Shown piece after piece: positions 37,621 to 45,191 of a stretch of DNA of 64,000 nucleotides. Origin of the DNA: Paramagnetospirillum kuznetsovii (GTDB taxonomy: Bacteria; Pseudomonadota; Alphaproteobacteria; Rhodospirillales; Magnetospirillaceae); the NCBI RefSeq assembly GCF_003284725.1, contig NZ_PGTO01000004.1:310001-374000 (forward strand), written 5' to 3'. Numbering within the stretch: the stretch's first letter is position 1; every line of letters begins with the position of its first letter. The translations under genes and the position numbers were made by a program. The notes beneath the pieces were generated by a model that was not told where the DNA came from, searched no databases, and saw only the letters and a program-made list of their open reading frames with translations.

Positions 37621-37952
37621 AACCATGCCCTTACCGTCGCGGGATCAAATCCACTCCATGAGCCGCTGAAAATCGCATTGTTAAAAGAGTCAGCAGATTC
37701 AACGAAGCCCAGCATATGGGCCAGAGGGAATGCAATCGCCATCTTGCAGGCCAACATGGGCATTTTGTTGCGACGGTCCAGACGACGCACCACGGCCTGA
37801 GCCCAATTAAACGGCAATGCAAATTCAGGGTTATCGGACAGCCATCGGAAGATGGTCTTCATATCCTTCGCATCAGCCGGTGGGAGGGGCGTCTTTGGGT
37901 GGTGAACGCCGATAATGTCGGCAAGGTTGCCTTCCAGATCAATCCGGGTCAT
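37617..37952 (-). CDS. Unknown 111-residue protein, middle gene of a coupled cassette
   Basis: No family is recognised. The protein has a polar N-terminus with GVHHPKTPLPPADAKD, a basic segment (AVVRRLDRRNK) and a moderately hydrophobic helix (MPMLACKMAIAFPLAHMLGF). It overlaps the upstream gene by 4 bp (ATGA) and the 23-residue peptide by 4 bp (ATGA), so all three are likely made in fixed ratio. Codon use is less GC-biased than the core genome. It lies inside the island, convergent with the restriction operon. Confidence 0.55.
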   Translation of the reverse strand: MTRIDLEGNLADIIGVHHPKTPLPPADAKDMKTIFRWLSDNPEFALPFNWAQAVVRRLDRRNKMPMLACKMAIAFPLAHMLGFVESADSFNNAIFSGSWSGFDPATVRAWL

Positions 37953-38194
37953 CGCACATACTCCCTACGAATTTTTCGGCCACCCGCGAGCCTGATCTTG
38001 ACCCGTTCACCAGCAAGGCATTCAAGGTTCCAGACCTCATCGACGCTGAGCCCCAGGTAGCGCCGAGACCACTCATTCTCGATCATTTTGGCCGTCCAGT
38101 ATGATTCGCTGGTGCCGGAGCCCGCCGCGAGCAGACGGAGCTTCTCAGCCTGCTCAGGGGTTACATAAGATATTTTTGAAATTCTTCGCGCCAT
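37949..38194 (-). CDS. Small putative DNA-binding protein, first gene of a coupled cassette
   Basis: This 81-residue basic protein begins MARRISKISYVTPEQAEKLRLLA and continues SGTSESYWTAKMIENEWSRRYLGL, a beta-strand then two helices, reminiscent of ribbon-helix-helix regulators or relaxosome accessory proteins. The assignment is by pattern only. The start ATG follows GGTGGA at seven bases; GTG codons upstream are alternatives. The upstream AT-rich region contains repeated GTGATA-type elements that might be its operator. Confidence 0.55.
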   Translation of the reverse strand: MARRISKISYVTPEQAEKLRLLAAGSGTSESYWTAKMIENEWSRRYLGLSVDEVWNLECLAGERVKIRLAGGRKIRREYVR

Positions 38195-38478
38195 TTCATT
38201 TTCCACCACAAGCGTTATCGCTTACGACATCACGCTATCACTTATCACAATAGCTAACAATAAATTATTAAAATTGATACAACGTCATTATTACTAGTAA
38301 CTTACTTTCAAATCTTCAGCCGACGTCATTAACGTCATATGCGGCGACGAGCCTATCCGGGGTCGCCGGTCTTCTCGTCCCTGCCATCGGTTCCGTGTTC
38401 CCTCCGGCAGTCCCCGTCTTCGGCAAATCCGTACCCGGCCACGGGTGGCCTCGGTGGTGGGGTGGTGGGGGGTGGCGT
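38195..38478. promoter_or_regulatory. AT-rich intergenic region with repeated elements
   Basis: The 284-bp gap between the three-gene cassette and the serine recombinase gene is AT-rich from 38214 to about 38335. Read on the minus strand it has a run of related elements GTGATAAG, GTGATAGC, GTGATGTC and GCGATAAC just before the cassette, and on the plus strand three ACGTCAT copies around 38282-38338. These may be operators. The rest (38340-38478) is GC-rich and shows nothing clear. Confidence 0.4.
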
Positions 38479-39183
38479 TCAGGTGGCGCGGGCTCCGTCC
38501 AAGCGGAGCAACAAACGGCGCACGGTTGTGGCCGTCCATTCCGAGCCGCCGGGTGAAGCGATGCCATGTTCAGCCAGCGCCTGCGCGAGGCCCCGTAAGG
38601 TGGTGATGCCTGCGGCTCTTGCATCGTCGATATAAACCCGAAGGTCTTCGGCACAATCTTGGGCGCGGCGCTGGCGAGCCTCGACGGCGGCAGACTGACC
38701 AGCGCCGGGAACAAGGTGATGACCGGCGTGTCGGTCCCACTGACCATCGCGAGCGACCTTGGCCTTGAGTGCCGCCTTGGTCCTCTCGCTGATTAGACCG
38801 GCCTCCAGCTCGGCGACAGACGCCATTTGCTGAAGCATAAAGCGACCAGCCGCACCGACTAGTATCTGAGGGAGATCGCAAAAAACAACGTCCACGCCAC
38901 TGTCGATAATACCCATGAGGAACGAGCTATTACGGGCAAGACGATCAATCTTGGCTATGATTAACGTGGCTTTCTTCACTCGACAGGCTGCCAGAGCCCT
39001 TGAAAGTTCCGGCCTGTTATTCTTCTTTCCGCTCTCGACCTCGACGAACTCCCCCAGCAGTGACCAGCGACCACCGTTCAGATAGTTCTGAACAGCGGCG
39101 CGTTGCCCCTCAAGACCGAGGCCACTCTGGCCCTGCTTGACGGTGCTCACCCTGATGTAAGAGAGATATCGACCTTCGGGCAT
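38479..39183 (-). CDS. Serine recombinase (resolvase/invertase family)
   Basis: This 234-residue recombinase has catalytic Ser13 in SYIRVSTVKQGQSGLGLEGQ, the conserved AKIDRLARN motif, and a helical region ISERTKAALKAKVARDGQ, followed by a C-terminal DNA-binding region ending near LRLDGARAT. It is longer than classical resolvases (about 185) and shorter than large serine integrases. The start has GGGAGAAGG directly upstream. It may resolve, invert or move DNA within the island; no matching inversion or res site was identified. Confidence 0.85.
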   Translation of the reverse strand: MPEGRYLSYIRVSTVKQGQSGLGLEGQRAAVQNYLNGGRWSLLGEFVEVESGKKNNRPELSRALAACRVKKATLIIAKIDRLARNSSFLMGIIDSGVDVVFCDLPQILVGAAGRFMLQQMASVAELEAGLISERTKAALKAKVARDGQWDRHAGHHLVPGAGQSAAVEARQRRAQDCAEDLRVYIDDARAAGITTLRGLAQALAEHGIASPGGSEWTATTVRRLLLRLDGARAT

Positions 39184-39726
39184 CACCTTCTCCCTGTTGC
39201 ACTTCATCGCTACCGACGTAGCCATGAAGTGTTACACCACCATGCGGTGGATCATGGGAAAGCATAGGCTGATGATGGCGGATAGTTAATAAGTAACTCT
39301 TCGGATTGACAGGACTAAAATCGGCACGACCGGAACTGATTAAGAAAATATAAGAATAAAACGAAAGTCAATTGGAAGGTGTTCACGCTATTTATGTCAA
39401 CATGTTTATATACTAACGTGCAGACCGCCCTGTATGTCAGGGTATTATTTGTGATTTTTGATTGCAAGCACATAGTTTTATTTAATCACTAACCAGCCCC
39501 TTCGGCTGGGGCAAGCCGAGGGCATGAAAAGGGCAAGTTTAGGGCATCAGGAAGCTTGGATTTCTGCGGGTTAGGGCAAGTAGGGCAAGTTTTTTATATG
39601 ACCTAGAAAATATTTTCTCTCATACAGCACACCGAAAAAAGCGCCGACAGCCCACCAACCCGGAAAAATTTGCCCTACTTGCCCTAACCCGCAGAACGCC
39701 TGGGTTTCTCCTTCCCTGATCGTGCC
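39184..39726. other. 543-bp intergenic region with iterons and a large inverted repeat
   Basis: The region lies between the recombinase and primase genes. 39226-39495 is AT-rich with no coding frame of note. 39508-39590 contains repeated GGGCAAG/GGGCAT blocks (at about 39509, 39520, 39531, 39542, 39573 and 39582). 39563-39695 is a large inverted repeat (separate entry). The layout, directly after a P4-type primase gene, resembles a replication origin. Confidence 0.5.
39563..39695. repeat. Perfect 26-bp inverted repeat, possible replication origin element
   Basis: The left arm 39563-39588 and right arm 39670-39695 are exact reverse complements. Allowing one G-T pair the stem extends to about 32 bp through a T-run/A-run. 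The arms hold two GGGCAAG units each; the spacer of about 68-80 bp is AT-rich at its left. On the minus strand it begins 31 bp after the primase stop. Confidence 0.85.
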
Positions 39727-41973
39727 CTAAACGTGCCCCACGCCGTGCCCCAATTGCCCCACGCCGAGAAAGTACCACTCCCCGGCGGTCTTCTTGGCGA
39801 CGACGCCTTTGCGTTCGAGGTCACCCGCGAATTGTTGGAGCGTGGCATGGCCGTACCCCATGTCAGAGCACCAGAACCGATAGAGCTGATAGAGGGCGCT
39901 GCGCTTCACCTTAGCCCCGTCCTCGCGGGTGCAGTGGTCGGCCAGGAAACACCCCACCCGGTCCATCTCGGCGGCGTACTTGTCCCTCGCCTCCATGACC
40001 TTCTTCGGAGGTGACAACCGCACCCGCTGCCACTCCAGGCAGCCAGCAATGGCCCAATTCAGGATGCCCGCAAGTTCGGCCATGAGCTTCGGGACCAGTT
40101 CGGGATCACGCTGGTCTTCGGGAATGACGTGGTCGAATTTCCAGAGATGGAGGCGTTGGACGAAAGCGTAATCCGCACCATCAAACTTCGGCAGTGGGTT
40201 TGTGGCGATCACCAGCTTGAGAATTGGGTAAAATTCAACTTGGTTCTCGTGGCAAAGGCGTCCATTGATCCGGTCGTCACCGACGAGGCCCTTAAGCATC
40301 TCGGTGTTGAAGGTTGCCGCCTTGTCGATCTCGGAAAAGGTGCCCAGCCTAGCGCCCATGATGGCAACAAGCTCGGGCGTCGGACCGGTGCTATAACCCG
40401 GACCAGTGGCCAGCATGACCTTGCGCGAGACCGCAACCGCGTAATCGTCCACCAGCGCCCGGACAATCTTCAAGAACACCGACTTTCCGTTACGCCCGGC
40501 CCCCGTCAGCAGGAAGAACACCTGTTCGCGGTTGTGTCCGGTCAGGATGTAGCCGACACAGCGGCGCACATAGGCCACCATCTCGACATCACCTTGGAAC
40601 CACTCGTTGAGGCACCGTTCCCACGTCGGGCAGCGAGCATCAGGGTCGAACATGATGCCCACCATCTTGGATACCAGATCCTCGCGCTGCACCGGCCTCA
40701 ACATGCCGGAGGTCAAGTCCACCACCCCGTTGGCGAGGTTCAGCAGCCAGGGGTTGGCATCCAGCTCGACCGGGTTGATGCTCATCACCAATTCAGTCTT
40801 GGAAATTTTCAAGATGGCGTCGTGGCGGCCCGCCGCCTGGAACTTGCGGGCCGCCTTCACCAGCTTGCCGCGCAACTCACCATCTTGCACCGACTGCGCC
40901 CGGTGCTCCATCGCCCTGGTGAACACCCGCACGGCCCGTTCAACGCCACCGTCATCACGCCCCCAGTGGTTGCCGTTCCAACTCCACCAGACGCCACCGC
41001 CATAGCGATGGTCCCGGTGAAACATCTTGGCGAACTCCTCTGCAGCGTCCTGGTCGGTGACGATCACCGCACCCCGGTTACACGCCCATGCCGCAATGTC
41101 CCGTACCTCGCCCTCAGGCAAGGGCGGCTGGCACCGCTCCAGGTTCTCGGTCAGCAGAATTTGAAACAAAACATCGGCATCATAGTGAAGCGACGCGAGT
41201 TGCGCGGCCCGACTGACCAAGGGGTTATGCTTCCCCCCCGCCCCCATGGTTGTTGGCAACTCGAACCGGCCAGAGTTTTCGTGCGGCACCCCCAGCGCCT
41301 CCCGCAACTTCGCCTCGAAGTCGTCGGGAAGGTCGGGAAACTGTCCGCCCCCCTCCATATACCCCGCAAGTTCCATGTTGGCGGTGTACACCCTGCCGGT
41401 GTCCGGGTGGATCGACGGCGGAAGCACCACCTGCCGACCCAGGCTCAGCAGCTCGCAGATTGTCCCGCCCTTCTCGTCGCGGATCTGAAAGGTCTTTTCG
41501 CCCTTGTAGCGGTAGAGCCCAACCCAGCCCTTCGCCCCGACCCGCCGCCAGGGCGAGGCCGGGGCCACCGTCTCGATAATCTTGACCAGCTCGCCATTGA
41601 CCGTATCCACATCGAAAGCGACCAGCCCACTCGCGGGACCACAGGCCAATCCGATGTTTCCACCGGCATGGTGGGTCATCCAGGCCACGAACTCGTCATC
41701 ATCGGCGAGCACGTTGCAGAACCGGGACCAGTCCAACAGGGCGGGCTTCTTCTGCTTCGGCCAGAGAGGAAGCACGGACAGTCCAGCAGCACGCAGACGA
41801 GGCGCTGTATCGGCGAAAATACCACGAGGCCCTGGACTAGCATCATTGGCGGGTTGCGAAGTAACTCCTCCTCCGTTATTGTAGTCCTCACCCCCATTTA
41901 CCTTGATCTCCTCACCGTCCCCCAGGTTCGCACCCTGGGGGCGGGCGTCTTCGGCGTCAGGCCGCGTCAACAT
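39727..41973 (-). CDS. P4-type primase-helicase (prim-pol plus SF3/D5 ATPase)
   Basis: This 748-residue replication protein combines an N-terminal bifunctional primase/polymerase domain (about 50-220; catalytic FDVD at 120-123, LACGPASGLVAFDVDT) with a C-terminal D5/P4 superfamily 3 helicase: Walker A GAGRNGKS (491-498), a Walker B-like FSEID and sensor IATNPLPKF. It would prime and unwind island DNA after excision. The last residues, VGQLGHGVGHV, are encoded by repeated GTGGGGCA units that continue the iteron-like motif of the adjacent intergenic region. It overlaps the AlpA-like gene by 17 bp and is co-transcribed with it. Confidence 0.92.
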   Translation of the reverse strand: MLTRPDAEDARPQGANLGDGEEIKVNGGEDYNNGGGVTSQPANDASPGPRGIFADTAPRLRAAGLSVLPLWPKQKKPALLDWSRFCNVLADDDEFVAWMTHHAGGNIGLACGPASGLVAFDVDTVNGELVKIIETVAPASPWRRVGAKGWVGLYRYKGEKTFQIRDEKGGTICELLSLGRQVVLPPSIHPDTGRVYTANMELAGYMEGGGQFPDLPDDFEAKLREALGVPHENSGRFELPTTMGAGGKHNPLVSRAAQLASLHYDADVLFQILLTENLERCQPPLPEGEVRDIAAWACNRGAVIVTDQDAAEEFAKMFHRDHRYGGGVWWSWNGNHWGRDDGGVERAVRVFTRAMEHRAQSVQDGELRGKLVKAARKFQAAGRHDAILKISKTELVMSINPVELDANPWLLNLANGVVDLTSGMLRPVQREDLVSKMVGIMFDPDARCPTWERCLNEWFQGDVEMVAYVRRCVGYILTGHNREQVFFLLTGAGRNGKSVFLKIVRALVDDYAVAVSRKVMLATGPGYSTGPTPELVAIMGARLGTFSEIDKAATFNTEMLKGLVGDDRINGRLCHENQVEFYPILKLVIATNPLPKFDGADYAFVQRLHLWKFDHVIPEDQRDPELVPKLMAELAGILNWAIAGCLEWQRVRLSPPKKVMEARDKYAAEMDRVGCFLADHCTREDGAKVKRSALYQLYRFWCSDMGYGHATLQQFAGDLERKGVVAKKTAGEWYFLGVGQLGHGVGHV

Positions 41974-42157
41974 GGCGCACCTCCGGAAATTCGCTGGCGG
42001 GAATCAGGTATTGCCGCCCGACCAGCCGGGCCTTGAGCCGACCGGCCTTAATTTGGGATTCGATGCAGTCGCGTCCACAACGGAGCAGATACGCGGCTTC
42101 ACGGATATTGTAATAGATCGCCCCGGCGGGCGGAGGTTCGTAACGACGGTTTGCCAT
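41957..42157 (-). CDS. AlpA/excisionase-type HTH DNA-binding protein
   Basis: This 66-residue protein has a winged-helix MerR-like pattern: YYNIREAAYLLRCGRDCIESQIKAGRLKARLVGRQYLIPASEF, the layout of helix_turn_helix_17 proteins such as AlpA and excisionases. The start ATG has GGAAAGG upstream. It overlaps the primase start by 17 bp. It probably regulates integrase or replication genes or assists excision; which one cannot be told from sequence. Confidence 0.78.
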   Translation of the reverse strand: MANRRYEPPPAGAIYYNIREAAYLLRCGRDCIESQIKAGRLKARLVGRQYLIPASEFPEVRHVDAA

Positions 42158-42513
42158 GGCGGGCCTTTCCGGGCCGCAACAGCACACGCTGAGGGGCCCA
42201 CAGGGGCCACCCGTGACGCCTCTTCTCGGGGTGGAGGAGTTGCTCGCCGCTAGTCCCCGTGGCGGACGGGGCCTCGCTGGTGCTATCGCCCATCGCGTCG
42301 GCCCGGCACGAACCGGACCCCATGGGCGACGGTCTCACCTGCATCGGTACCGAACGAACCGGACTACCGCAGGTCTCCCATCTCAACGGCACTCGCCGCT
42401 GCCGAGGCACTTGCTGCGCCTCCCGCCCCGGTCTCCTCTTGGCAATCATGGTGGAGTCTAGGACGTGGGAATGAGTCTACGCAGGTAATGGCGGATAATC
42501 CATGGCAATTTAC
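42158..42513. other. 356-bp gap between AlpA-like and integrase genes
   Basis: GC-rich stretch with no convincing gene. A short hairpin CCCCGT-ACGGGG lies at 42255-42271. Several open frames cross it on both strands, but they lack ribosome binding sites and protein-like composition. No tRNA or clear promoter seen. Confidence 0.35.
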
Positions 42514-43734
42514 TCAAGGTCCCGGACGTTCGCACCAGTCCGCCCAATCCTGCATCAACCGCCGCCGCTTCTCGAAAAGGTCACCGCGCCGGTAGGCGGC
42601 TTCGGCGGCGTTGCGGATCGAATGGGCCAGCGCCATCTCGACCACATGGTTCGGCGTGCTCGTCTCCTCGGCGGCCCAATCACGGAAGGTAGACCGGAAG
42701 CCGTGGGGCGTGATTTCGGTGCGGTTCATCCTCCGCAACAATACCAAGAAAGCCATGTTTGACAGCGGCTTATCCGGCTTTCCACCCGGCAAAACCCAAG
42801 TGTCTGAAATCCGATCACCGTGAAGCTGACGCAGGATGTCAACCGCCCGAGTTGACAGTGGCACCCGATGCTCGCGGTCGATCTTCATCCGCTCGGGCGG
42901 GATGGTCCAGGTGGCTCCATCCAGGTCGAATTCCGACCACCGAGCTTCCAACACCTCGGACGTTCTTGCAGCCGTCAGGATCAGCAGTTCCAGACCACGG
43001 GCGGCAAGTGCCTCCCGCCCCCTCAAATCGGCCATGAACGCGCCAACCTCGGAATAGGACATAGCCGGGTGGTGCTGAATCCTGGTCACCTTGCTCTGAG
43101 CCGGTAGCAGGTGGTCGAGATGACCTTTCCATCGGGCCGGGTTCTCACCAGAGCGGAGCCCCTGAACCCTGGCCCAATCAAGAATGTTCTCGACCCTCAT
43201 GCGAACCCGTGAGGCCGTCTCAGACTTCGGCTTGGTCCCTTCCCCGCCCAGCCACAGCGGGCGCAACACGTCCATCACGGCGGCGGTGTCCACGTCCTCC
43301 ACCAGCCAATCACCAAAGACCGGAAAGGCGTAGGTGGTCAGGGTGTTCCGCCACAGCTTGGCGAGCCTCGGGTTTTTCCAGCCCGGCTCTTGATCGGTGA
43401 TGTAGGCTTCGGCAGCCTGCCGGAAGGTCCGTTTCTTGGCTTCCGCGACCTTGAGCACCTTGGCGGCCTCCTCCCGGTGGTCCAAGGGATCAATCCCCGC
43501 CGCCACCAGCGCACGGGCGGTGGCGACCTTCTGACGAGCTGTAGCGAGGCTGACCGTGGGGTAGCCTCCGAGCCCCATTTGCCGCCGCCTGCCCCTGAGC
43601 ATGAACCGGAAAACCCAGTTCCGCGAGCCTCCCGCCGCCACCTGAATTTCCAGGCCGCCGCCGTCGCTGTAGCTGCCGACGTCGAGAAGGGATTTGACCA
43701 TCTTGTCGGTCAACTTGTTCAGAGCGCGGCTCAT
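42514..43734 (-). CDS. int: P4-family tyrosine integrase
   Basis: This 406-residue recombinase has the N-terminal DUF4102 arm-binding domain (LTDKMVKSL..YSDGGGLEIQV), a core-binding domain (about 100-215) and a catalytic domain with Arg257 in TAARTSEVLEARW, His344 and Arg347 in TPHGFRSTFRDW, His371 and nucleophile Tyr381 in AEAAYRRGD. All catalytic residues are present. It lies at the right island end, reading away from attR, with ACCCGCCAA repeats 50-85 bp upstream of its start. It is the enzyme expected to integrate into the tRNA-Asn 3' end. Confidence 0.95.
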   Translation of the reverse strand: MSRALNKLTDKMVKSLLDVGSYSDGGGLEIQVAAGGSRNWVFRFMLRGRRRQMGLGGYPTVSLATARQKVATARALVAAGIDPLDHREEAAKVLKVAEAKKRTFRQAAEAYITDQEPGWKNPRLAKLWRNTLTTYAFPVFGDWLVEDVDTAAVMDVLRPLWLGGEGTKPKSETASRVRMRVENILDWARVQGLRSGENPARWKGHLDHLLPAQSKVTRIQHHPAMSYSEVGAFMADLRGREALAARGLELLILTAARTSEVLEARWSEFDLDGATWTIPPERMKIDREHRVPLSTRAVDILRQLHGDRISDTWVLPGGKPDKPLSNMAFLVLLRRMNRTEITPHGFRSTFRDWAAEETSTPNHVVEMALAHSIRNAAEAAYRRGDLFEKRRRLMQDWADWCERPGP

Positions 43735-43784
43735 GTTGTCCTCGGGGATCGATTGGCTGGTAAACGAGTGAAACTTACACCTTT

Positions 43785-43824
43785 ACCCGCCAAATTCCTA
43801 CCCGCCAATTTACCCGCCAACCGC
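43785..43824 (+). repeat. Right-end ACCCGCCAA repeats (probable integrase arm sites)
   Basis: Three ACCCGCCAA copies start at 43785, 43800 and 43812. The block 43804-43824 is identical to 28156-28176 at the left end. Direct repeats near both attachment cores, next to int, are typical arm-type sites. Confidence 0.7.
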
Positions 43825-43831
43825 TTGCGGC

Positions 43832-43851
43832 TTAAGCCGGATTAAGCCGGA
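43832..43851 (+). repeat. TTAAGCCGGA tandem repeat near attR
   Basis: Two perfect 10-bp copies lie head to tail, followed by ATGATGCCGGA and, at 43918, TTGAGCCGGA. They may be binding sites for the excisionase-like protein or integrase; this is inference. Confidence 0.5.
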
Positions 43852-43944
43852 TGATGCCGGAAACCCTTGTATTACAGCCATTCATGAGAGGCGCTGATTT
43901 TCTCGATTTTGCGGATTGAGCCGGACAAAAGCGGGTATACTACT

Positions 43945-43966
43945 AATCCCTCCCCCGGAGCCAGAT
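43945..43966 (+). repeat. attR: right attachment core
   Basis: A 22-bp copy of the tRNA-Asn 3' end, identical to 28089-28110. The rest of the tRNA is absent here. It marks the right end of the island. Confidence 0.92.
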
Positions 43967-43967
43967 T

Positions 43968-43998
43968 AGGCCGGAAACCAATGGTTTCCGGCCTTTTT
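43968..43998 (+). terminator. Rho-independent terminator, probably the original tRNA-Asn terminator
   Basis: A perfect 12-bp stem (AGGCCGGAAACC and complement) with loop AAT, followed by TTTTCC. It sits directly after the attR core, where the terminator of the uninterrupted tRNA-Asn gene should be. The T-run is on the plus strand, away from the DUF1501 gene. Confidence 0.85.
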
Positions 43999-44005
43999 CC
44001 TTGCC

Positions 44006-45187
44006 TTACCCGATCAGGCCGTCCAACGGCTTGATGGCCGCGCTGTCGGGGAAGACGATCGAGTCCAGGCTCGGCGTGGACAGATGCAAGTGATCGCGCA
44101 ACACGGCCTTGAACACGCTCCGCCCATCCAGGGTGGGGCGCAGGTCGCGGCCGTCAAGCAGTCGCGAGGTATCGAGACCGGGCCAGTCGGCGATGACCCG
44201 CCCGCCCTTGACCGCCCCCCCGGCCAGGAACATGGCGCCGCCGGTACCGTGATCGGTGCCGCTGGTGCCGTTCATGGCGACGGTGCGGCCGAATTCGCTG
44301 GCCGCCACCACGACGGTCTTGGCCCAGGCGGTGCCCATGCTCTTGGCCAATGCCGCGATGCCATCGGCCAGTTGGGCCAGCGGTTGGGCCATGCGATTGG
44401 CCTGACCGGTATGGGTATCCCAGCCGCCAAGCTCCATCACCGCCACCCGAGGACCGCCCGGCGCCGTGAGTAAGCGCCCCGCAGCCATGGCGAGATCGGG
44501 AAAGGCGGTTGATTTTTTCTTGGGCTGCTCCTCGCCCATGGTCTTGTCGTCGCCATCCACCAGTCCAGCGATGAAGGCCTCCATCTGCACGCCGTCCTCG
44601 AAAGCGGCGGAAAACAACGGATCATCGGCATAGAGCGCGCTCAATGCCCGGATCTGCTCGGGCGGCAAGCCCGGCATCGGCGACGGCGACCACGAGGACG
44701 GCGCCGCCGCGCCGCGCAGGATAAGGGGAACCGCCTGGGCCACGGCCAAGGCCTCGCCTCGTCCACCGTCCGCCACGGCGCGACCCAGCCAGCCGTCACC
44801 GGTCGCATGGGCCTTGACCCCGCCTCCTTCCAACACATCCTGACCGTCGAAATGAGAGCGGTTGCGATAGGGCGACGCGACGGCATGAACCACCGCCAAT
44901 TCCTTGCGCCGCCACAACGGTTCCAGCCCCACCAAGGCCGGATGCAGGCCGAAGAAGCCGTCCAGGTCCAGGGCACCGCCCTCGCCGCCCCGCCCAAGCG
45001 CCAAGGCGCCTCGGGCCGCCCCGTAGGATGGGTCGCCCAAGGGCGGAACCGCGTGCAGACCGTCCATGCCGCCGCGCAAAATGATGACCACCAGCCAGCG
45101 ATCACCCGGCAAACCGGCAAGTCCCTGTCCGGGGAAGGAGAGCGCGGCCGCCCCGGCGGCGGCCAGAAAGGCGCGACGGTTCAGCAT
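44006..45187 (-). CDS. DUF1501 family exported protein
   Basis: This 393-residue protein has a Tat-like N-terminus (LNRRAFLAAAGAAALSF) and the DUF1501 pattern: VVIILRGGMDGLHAVPP, YRNRSHFDGQDVLE, ELGGWDTHTGQ and ASEFGRTVAMNGTSGTDHGTGG. The fold is related to alkaline phosphatase/sulfatase enzymes. It pairs with the DUF1800 gene four bases upstream, a very common bacterial two-gene unit of unknown function; both proteins are probably periplasmic. Confidence 0.9.
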   Translation of the reverse strand: MLNRRAFLAAAGAAALSFPGQGLAGLPGDRWLVVIILRGGMDGLHAVPPLGDPSYGAARGALALGRGGEGGALDLDGFFGLHPALVGLEPLWRRKELAVVHAVASPYRNRSHFDGQDVLEGGGVKAHATGDGWLGRAVADGGRGEALAVAQAVPLILRGAAAPSSWSPSPMPGLPPEQIRALSALYADDPLFSAAFEDGVQMEAFIAGLVDGDDKTMGEEQPKKKSTAFPDLAMAAGRLLTAPGGPRVAVMELGGWDTHTGQANRMAQPLAQLADGIAALAKSMGTAWAKTVVVAASEFGRTVAMNGTSGTDHGTGGAMFLAGGAVKGGRVIADWPGLDTSRLLDGRDLRPTLDGRSVFKAVLRDHLHLSTPSLDSIVFPDSAAIKPLDGLIG

Positions 45188-45191
45188 GGAA

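Larger units (their letters stand above)
28111..43944. mobile_element. Integrated genomic island (about 15.9 kb) with P4-type integrase and primase
   Basis: The island is bounded by a 22-bp direct repeat, one copy in tRNA-Asn and one 15.9 kb downstream. It encodes a P4-family tyrosine integrase next to the right end, an AlpA-like regulator, a P4-type primase-helicase, a serine recombinase, a type I restriction-modification operon and a HEPN protein. Inside both ends lies a 21-bp repeat containing ACCCGCCAA, probably integrase arm sites. No phage structural, conjugation or relaxase genes are visible, so it is a satellite-like or defence island that would need a helper for transfer. Integrity of int, the core repeats and the primase suggests it may still excise. 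Confidence 0.92.

Noticed and set aside
42099-42449. 116-codon minus-strand frame upstream of the AlpA-like gene
   Set aside because: Overlaps the AlpA-like gene in another frame; Arg/Pro/Ser-rich composition unlike a real protein.
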